Shown here piece by piece: positions 57,086 through 64,000 of a stretch of DNA of 64,000 bases. Source of the DNA: Patellaria atrata CBS 101060 (taxonomy: Eukaryota > Ascomycota > Dothideomycetes > Patellariales > Patellariaceae); NCBI GenBank assembly GCA_010093705.1, contig MU006098.1, positions 293,981 through 357,980 of the forward strand, read 5' to 3'. Position numbers and translations under genes: made by a program. The notes under the pieces were generated by a model. It ran no database searches and was not told where the DNA came from. It saw only the letters and a list, made by a program, of their open reading frames with translations. Positions within the stretch are counted from its first letter, which is position 1; each line of letters starts with the position of its first letter.

Positions 57086-58830
57086 GTAGAGGTCATACCA
57101 TACCACTCTGGTGGAATAGTGAGAACAGAAATGATCTACAAGTAGGGAAATACCAACAGCTGCAAAATAAAGCGACACGCCTCATTCTAGGGGCATTTAA
57201 GACATCTCCAAGCATGGCCATGGAGATTGAAGCAGCCCTACCTCCTCCAGCTATCAGATTTGAGAAACTCTGCAACTCCTACGCAATCAGAACTCTGAAG
57301 TTCCAGAAGAATCATCTGGTTAAGAAGATGATTAGACAAGAATGTGATAGAGATATCCCAGAGCCATGCCTAGGGTATGAGTCAGAGATGGAGAACTCAG
57401 TAATAAAGTATATTACCAATCTCAAAAGTCAACTGATGAAGCTTATAGCCAGGAACCAAACACTCATCAGAAATTGGAAGATTGAGAAAATGACAGCACA
57501 ATGCACACCACCCTGGAAGGACAGAATGCAGGCAAACATCCATATCTCTAAGGAGGACAAAGAGAAGGCCGCTAAGGAGCACAATCAGCTACTCAAGTGT
57601 CTGGCGCCAGATTTGAGGGAAGGAAAGACCAGTGTATATTACACAGATGGATCAAAAGGCGACAACAAAAATGCAGCCGGAGCTTGTAAAACAGGCAAAA
57701 AATAACTCAATTCTATTTGCCAGCAACTGGAACCTAGGAGATAGCATTGAGATCATGGGATGCAGAGCTTTTTGCAGTGCTCAAGGCAATGGAAAGGGAA
57801 AGAAAAGAACAAGAAAAGGGACAATCAACTTCCAAAATAGTTTGGATCTTTATTGATAGCTAAGCAGCAATCAAAAGACTCCAGAAGAAATGCCTTGAAG
57901 GAGGACAAGAATTGGTTACACTGATAAGCAATCAGTATGATATCCTGACAACAGAATGGGGCATGAATGTCAATTTCAGCTGGGTTCCAAGCCACAAGGC
58001 ATCTTTGGCAATGAGCTGGCAGACAAACTGGCCAAACTTAGACTGGCAAGGAAATCTGTACAAGCATCATTCACCTCACTAAGCCACCTCAAACGTATAA
58101 GCAGAGAAAAGCTCATAACAGGTTGGAAAAGGGAATGGGAAACAAATCCTAAAAAACAAGGGAAGCACTACACCCAAGTTTGCAGAGCAGCAATCTCATT
58201 CTCAACCGAATCATCGATGCCAAAATATCCAAAAAGGACTCACGCAGCATCTTTCAGCTAAAGAGTGGAGCAGGCTTCTTCAAATCATACTCCAAGAGAA
58301 TTGGAAAGGATATTAAAGGGAAATGTTTTAGAGACTGCAAGTGTATCCAGAGCCCAAGGCACCTGGTTCTTCACTGCAATCATTACTCCAAGGAACGCAA
58401 AATCATGGAGAAGCAGCTAAAGTCAGGAATGACATTAACAAAGCTCTTTTGTACAGAGAAAGGGAAAGAAGTACTCTTCCAATACCTACATAATACACAG
58501 ATTTCAACAGCTAAATGGCTTCTACATACAAGAGAAATAAATGAAGAAGAAAAAGAAACGTATTAAAAATGATAGCATACAGGGGAAAAACTAGATTGAA
58601 ATATAATGCAGGGAATTGAGGAGCAAAGGATACAGTGGAGTTGGTTCACTTTTTCTAAAAGCTTGACTTGGACTGCAAAGTTTGGACAACTGGAGAGTTT
58701 CACTCCTCAGACACTCTCACTAGACATATTATTGCCCTAGAATAGGGATTAATGTGAATAGAAGAGTAGCGCCATAGCCCAAGAGGCTGCATGCGCAGTA
58801 TTGTAAAAAATGCAATGCAATGGAATTTTT
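57085..58830 (+). mobile_element. Tad1-like LINE, 3' part (RT end, RNase H, zinc-knuckle tail)
   Basis: Non-LTR retrotransposon fragment. The RT C-terminal region reads KYQQLQNKATRLILGAFKTS and AALPPPAIRFEKLCNSYAIR. RNase H starts at SVYYTDGSK near 57632 and continues with SWVPSHKGIFGNELADKLAK-like text near 57980-58030. The tail has a Cys/His motif, CKCIQSPRHLVLHCNHYSKE, near 58335-58400. The frame is broken: it shifts near 57.70 kb and again near 58.2 kb, and has a stop near 57855 in FIDS-AAIKRL. The 3' end runs into a T14/A9 junction at 58826-58848. It begins inside Copia sequence at about 57085. Confidence 0.88.
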
Positions 58831-58839
58831 TTTTTTTTT

Positions 58840-59940
58840 AAAAAAAAAGTGCGTTTTCAGCACTCTTGACCTGGTCAAATAGGTGGATTGTGTCCATGAT
58901 AGGTTCTCTCCTATTGTGAAAGTGAATCATCTCAGTTTTTGCAATATCAAACTCGATAGAGTGCTCTTTAGCTTTAGAGATAAGTTCTTGTGCTGTAGTT
59001 TGCACCAATTTGCAGTTCTTCTTAGCAGAAGTTGAAATTACTGTTACCGAAAAGTCGTTAATATAGCTCAGTTTCTGGACTCCTTTAATGTCTTTACAGA
59101 TTTCTCTAATGTAGATCAGGAATAGTATAGGTGAAATTGGTGATCCTTGTGGTATTCCCACCTCTACGTTACACTTTTCCTGCCTTTCACCATTGAAGGC
59201 CAGTTGCATTTTCCTGTCACTTAGAAAGGTGTCAATCCACTGACAGAGGCTATATGGGAGGCCAAGCCGCTTGCATGTTGACAGCAGCTGGGTTTTTAGA
59301 CACGTGGTCAAAGGCTCCTTTAATATCAAGTAGTAGCGTTGTCGCTATCTTTTTTTTGCCTGATTTGCTTTGCCTGTGGCTTTGGATATAGTCTGTCAGT
59401 AAGAGAGCTGCATCGACAGATGAGCGCTGCTGTCTGCCTCCAATTTGGGAATCCTGCAGTAGGTTTGTTGTGTTTGCCAAATATTCTAATCTTGTTGCCA
59501 TGATCTTTTCCAAAGTTTTTCCTAAACAGTTCAGCAAGGAGCTGATGCTGTATGATTTAGGGAATGAGTAGTCTGGTTTATTTGGTTTAGGGAGCACCAC
59601 TCCCACCGCCTCTCTCCATGCTTTAGGGTGATATCCTACCTCAAATAAAATGCTGTAGATGCGTTTGAACAGCTCTGGGGCTACTGTGTATGCCCTTTTA
59701 ACGATGGTAAATGAGATCCCATCATTTCCTGGCGCCTTTTTCGTGAGCTTGACATAATGGCTGTTTCTACTTCGATCTTGCTTAGCTGTGTAACTTGGAT
59801 ATTGAGCGCAATACTCGTATACATCCAGAAGATAGCGTAATTCCTCATTCCGAGCTTCGCACATTTCATGGTAAAGAGCACTCAAGAGATCCGCGAGCCA
59901 TCTCAGCAAGTGTATCTTGACCGAAAGGCAAGACACGAGG
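58840..59940 (-). mobile_element. Tad1-like LINE, reverse transcriptase part, inverted
   Basis: RT core of a LINE on the minus strand: KKAPGNDGISFTIVKRA, WREAVGVVLPKPNKPDY, SISSLLNCLGKTLEKIMATR, LLLDIKGAFDHVS, GIPQGSPISPILFLIYI and LSYINDFSVTV. The last is the YxDD box with Asn for the first Asp, which would disable catalysis. A frame change occurs near 59.28 kb. On the minus strand it ends where the opposed plus-strand LINE piece at 57085 would begin in protein terms, so both could derive from one element. At about 59945 it abuts a Copia LTR directly. Confidence 0.88.
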
Positions 59941-59951
59941 AGTGACAGAGG

Positions 59952-60262
59952 TGTGAGATTGTGGATAACTGAATGTAGTCGCTATCTAGTGTTTATATAA
60001 TGACAGACCACCTTATTGATTAACCCTTTGACGTCACAAAGCCTAGCTACGTAATCTCCAAATCAAGGCGAACATAACGATACTACCTACGTCAGATATA
60101 AAATAAGAGATGACATCAAAAGAGTGAGCTAATGTTATAGTTTTGGTGATACTTAACCGATAAGTCGGAGCCGAGCATTTAGCTCTGAAGATCTCCAACA
60201 CGAACTCCTGGAGATCCTGACGATCTTCCAACATAAGGCTATCGGGGATCGGCCATCTGACA
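59952..60262 (-). mobile_element. Copia-type LTR, inverted, fossil
   Basis: A 311-bp unit on the minus strand beginning TGTCAGATGGCCGATCCCC and ending CAATCTCACA, the same termini as the LTRs at 51641, 54908 and 55318. Its inner end touches the LINE RT fragment directly. No matching target duplication is seen at its flanks, in keeping with rearrangement. Confidence 0.8.
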
Positions 60263-60584
60263 AGAGGCGTTATCAAGAACGTGTGGCCCGTCATCAGGGT
60301 TGGGCAGCTTAGCAGTTAGGGCCAGTAGCAGCGACTACGCCTTCGAATATTCAGCGTACAGCTTGAGGACTACTAGGCGCCGGGTGGTGCGCGAGAAGAG
60401 CTTAAAGGAGGTAAAGGAAGTATATTACGAACGCAAAGCGGAGCGTTCCGAGTCTCGTAGACAGTTCTTAATCCGTGAAGCATACCGGAAGAGCAAGGCT
60501 GCCGTGAAGCTGCACGCGAAGCTGCGCGAGGAGCATCTCTCCCCGCAACCTTCCAAGGTGGCGCGTAAGATCTACGCCTTTTGA
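60263..60584 (+). pseudogene. Orphan basic reading frame truncated at its 5' side by a Copia LTR
   Basis: The frame is open from the LTR edge at 60263 to a TGA at 60582-60584 without an ATG, so it looks like the C-terminal remnant of a longer gene or element protein. Its text is highly charged and helical: SLRTTRRRVVREKSLKEVKE, YYERKAERSESRRQFLIREA and AAVKLHAKLREEHLSPQPSK, ending KIYAF. It is clearly more G/C-rich than the retroelements on both sides. I do not recognise the family. Alternatives are a captured host fragment or a remnant of another transposon. Confidence 0.4.
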
Positions 60585-60589
60585 GAGCG

Positions 60590-63500
60590 GGTGCTAAGTT
60601 TAAGATACTACTATAGCTTCTGACATAGCAAGATAGCAAGGACCGAAACGGACTTTACAGTAGAACAGTATACTGGACTCAATTCTAGATAACAAATGGT
60701 CCATTTTGTGAGCGGCCTCTAGTAATTGTGTTCCAACTATCTAGTCCAGATGCTATCTACAATCAAGATAAAGAAGAAGAGAAGAGTCTGAAGGCAGGTT
60801 TGAGGAAAATATTACTGGCTGATCTTCGGATGCAGGGCGCGCTCATACCACTAGGCTCTAGCCTGTTACATTACCCCCCTCCTCTCTCTCTCTAAGATTT
60901 GTCTATATTCCTGGCCTTTTGACGTTGTTGAATTTTGACCCATAGCTTCCAGGCATCTGTCTTGCGGACATTTTCAACTGGTTCCCAAGTTGGCTCTACG
61001 TAGTCAACCCATTTCACCTTAGCTTCCTTGATATTTTTCCTTCCAGCTCTTGTAAGTCTTTCATCTATAATTCGTTCTACCAGCCATACCTGTTCCCCAT
61101 CTATCAATAGTGGGCCCGGCTGAGAATCACTAACTTGTTGTGATGGTAGGGGATCACTTGGTACTGGATGTAGTAGGTCTACATGGAATACTGGGTGGAT
61201 CTTTCCAGGGACGTTGAGTTGGTATGAGTGAGAATTCACCTGCTTAACAACTTGATACTTCGAGTGCAACCAATCCAGCTTCTTTGACGGTCTTGGGGTT
61301 TTGACATTCTTCAAGTTCAAAAACACCCAATCGCCTTCTTTATATCTCGGGGAAGCTATTCTAGTTTTATTAGCATAGTGTTGTTGCTTTTCTTGTGCCA
61401 TCGCTATGGCAGCTTGAGCCTATTCTGTTGCATCTTGAAGTCTTTTAATAAAGTCTTCTGCTAGCACCTCACCATCTTTCCTTGTTCGATCCCGGATAGT
61501 GCGTTCTTCTACAAGTTGGATTGGCTCATTATGATATCCATGCATGAAGAAGAAGGGGCTCAGTCCAGTCGATGAAGACTCTCGATTATTGATTCCTCCC
61601 ATGACAATCGGTAGTAGTTCCGACCAATTCTCCTGCATGTAAGTTGCCCAAATGCGAATCATCTTCTCAATCTCTTGGTTCATTCGTTCTGTTGCGCCAT
61701 CCGTCTGAGGATGATATGCAGTTGATAAGCGCTGCTTAATCTTCAAAAGCGTGCAGAAATGTCTCCATAGGTCACTAACGAACTGTGGGCCTCTATCGCT
61801 TGTGATTGCGTTGGGGATACCATGAACAGGGTAGTGGCGTTCAAAGAGTCTTTGTGCAACCTTTTTAGAGGAGATATCGTGCATACTTTCTAACTCAACT
61901 CCTTTCGTTAGTCGATCAGTGACTACCATGCAGTTTATAGTATTGTCCCGTCCAGACGGTGGTAAGTCGGTGATAAAATCAATTGAGATCTCTCCCCAAA
62001 TGCGTTCTAGTATCGGTAGTGGCTTGAGGAGCCCTTTCTTCGACTCTCTCCAAATGGTGTTTCTTCCACATACTTCACAATTCCGGACGAACTGTCGAAC
62101 ATTGCTTGCAGCACCTGGCCAGAAGAATTGCCTTGATAGAATGGTGTAAGTAAGGTCTCTTCCAGGGTGTCCAGTAATGTGAGAGTCGTGAATGTTTTAG
62201 ATTATACGAGTACGTAATGGTTCACTACCAGGAATCTAGATTCTTCCACGAAATTGTAGCAAGCCTCTATCCTCTAAAGTACACTCGGTAATACTTACAG
62301 ACTTCTCCTTTTGAAGCGTTGTTGGTAGGTCTCGTCCTTCATTTGCCACTAGAACTGTCAACTCCTGGTAGAGCTGGTCTTCCTATCGGCTTTAATGCTA
62401 GAGCTGTTATATCTCTTCGTTCTTAAAGAGTGGTACTTCTTTAGAGAAGTTAACTTTAGCTGATAGAGCATTTATATTTAGGACTCTAGTGCTCTTAAGA
62501 TGTTTATTCTAGAAGAGTTGTATAAAACGTGATCGTAGCCTTTCGTCGTTATAGTCATTTGGAAGGTCCTATTCACGACGTGATAGCGTATCAGGTTTAC
62601 CCATACTTGTTCCTGGTTTCCATTCTAGAGTGAAATTAAATCTTGCAAGAAACTCTGACCATCGTACTTGTCTCTCGGATAGCTGCTTCTCTGTGTAGAA
62701 GTACCTTAAATTCTTATAATCAGTCAAAATGGTGAAGTGCTTAACCATATATAGCTCCGGTTCCCAGGCTTCTAAGCATCTTATAATAGCAAGTAATTCC
62801 TTATCATGAATTGGGTAATTGGCTTCAGTAGAATAATGCTTTTTTGAATGATACGCAACGGGTTTCTAGATACCTGCCTTATCTTTCTGCAAAAGTAAAC
62901 CACCAGTAGTATAACCAGACGAGTCGGCTTCTATTAGTGTCTTCATATCTGGGTCAAAGTGAGCTAAGATAGGTGCGGTGATAAGTAACTCCTTTATCTT
63001 TTTAAATGCTTCATTATAAGGCTTATCCCATCGAAAGGGGACGTCCCTCTTTGTAAGATCTGTAAGAGGCCTTGCAATATCCGAGAACTTAGGTATAAAA
63101 GTCCGATAGAAGTTTATAAACCCTATAAACCCTCGAACTGTCTTGACGGATGACGGTGTGGCCCACTCCCGTATTGCAACAATCTTTTTAGGGTCAACGC
63201 GGATCCCAGTTTCAGCTTCAATAATAAACCCAAGATATTTGACCCTTTTAGTCTCAAATTCGCACTTTTCAATATCGATCTGTAGTCCGGCGTCCATTAG
63301 CCGTTGAAGAATCTTTCCAACTTTATTTCGGTGGTCTTTAAGGGTTCCTGATAAGTAGATAAGAATATCATCTACATATGCTGAGACAAAATCGTCTAGA
63401 TAATCTTGAAGAATGCTATTTAGGTATCTTTGAAATGCCGCAGGTGCTCCAGTTAATCCAAAGGGAACAACTTTCCACTCGAAAAGTCCATATCTTGTCC

Positions 63501-64000
63501 GGAAAGCGGTTTTCCATTCTTCCCCTTCGGCTATTCGTATCTTATGAAAAGCGGCAATAACGTCGAGTTTAGTAAACCATCGAGCCTTTACAACGTTCCT
63601 TAGGGTTTCGCTGAATAATGGTAAGGGATAGCGATCTTTCTTTGTAATGTTATTCAGTCCACGATAATCAACACAGAATCGGATACCTCTATTAGGCTTC
63701 TTTACCATTAGCACTAGTGCCGCAGCGGGTGAGTTGCTAGCTCTAATAAAGTCCTTCCCTAACAATTCAGTAAGAGTCTTCCTTAAAACAAGTAATTCTT
63801 CTCGACCCATGCTATAAAGTGGGCCCCACGGGACCGCCTTCTCATTACCATCCTGATCCTTTTCAATCTCAATATGCAAATCAACACCTTTCCGACAAGG
63901 AGGTAGCTTCTCTGCTAGGAAATGGTCGAATACCTTCAGCCAAGGAAAATATTGAGGTGGTAATTTTGTCTTAGGGTCTAACCTCTGACGTGGTTTTAAG
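60590..64000 (-). mobile_element. Ty3/Gypsy LTR retrotransposon with chromodomain, fossil, runs off right edge
   Basis: Parts in minus-strand order: reverse transcriptase from the window edge to about 62.87 kb (FCVDYRGLNNITKKDRYPLP, WFTKLDVIAAFHKIRI, VSAYVDDILIYLSG with the intact YVDD box), decayed RNase H (62.2-62.86 kb), integrase core near 61.42-61.93 kb (AITSDRGPQFVSDLWR, LSTAYHPQTDGATERMNQEI), and the integrase C-terminus with a chromodomain-like end near 60.89-61.1 kb (AKVKWVDYVEPTWEPVENV). A purine-rich tract (GAGAGAGGAGGGGGG on minus) precedes the LTR, which starts TGTAACAGGC at 60870 and extends to an uncertain end near 60.59 kb. The element carries several breaks. The 5' LTR and gag are outside the window. 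Confidence 0.92.

Noticed and set aside
1-64000. CRISPR arrays, rRNA genes, operon-type layout
   Set aside because: Not present; spliced genes and transposon types show a eukaryotic (fungal) chromosome.

Overview
This window looks like a chromosome segment of a filamentous ascomycete. Supported genes carry short introns (about 45-155 nt) with GTRNGT donors and YAG acceptors. The family mix is typical of Pezizomycotina: a HET-domain pseudogene, a PTH11-type seven-helix membrane protein, an OTT_1508-type deaminase, a Zn2Cys6 regulator, fungal P450s, a Fot1/pogo transposon, and Copia, Gypsy and Tad1-like retroelements. I suspect Leotiomycetes, but the sequence alone does not settle the class or species.

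Layout. 1-11.4 kb is accessory: the 5' part of a DHA2-type MFS exporter (minus), two divergently transcribed cytochrome P450s with a 1.45 kb shared upstream region, and a PTH11-like membrane protein. This resembles part of a small metabolite or detoxification locus, although no backbone synthase is visible. 13.8-20.4 kb holds an intact OTT_1508-like deaminase gene and a decayed HET-domain gene into which an apparently complete Fot1-type DNA transposon has inserted (perfect 23-bp inverted ends, TA duplication, 624-codon transposase). 22.3-47.1 kb is a housekeeping block: MOT1 (TBP-removing Swi2/Snf2 ATPase), an AMP-forming acyl-CoA synthetase, ribosomal protein uL13 (L16/L13a), an Asg1-like Zn2Cys6 transcription factor, a Ser/Thr-Pro-rich nuclear protein, and a membrane-anchored ubiquitin-like/BAG co-chaperone. 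47-51 kb is gene-poor.

51.05-64 kb is a nest of transposable elements. It contains a solo LTR with a 5-bp target duplication, two Copia-type copies in inverted orientation forming a giant near-palindrome, further Copia pieces (an LTR with integrase, and an inverted LTR), two opposed Tad1-like LINE fragments meeting at a T14/A9 junction, and a Gypsy element with chromodomain-bearing integrase running off the right edge. All LTR elements here look like fossils.

The most interesting observations are a 6-nt microexon in a P450 gene, two P450s with a non-canonical I-helix, the inverted Copia pair, an 18-bp tandem repeat array near 30.7 kb, the transposon-in-HET insertion, and an orphan basic reading frame wedged between two retroelements near 60.4 kb. 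I did not find a clearly new multi-gene system.
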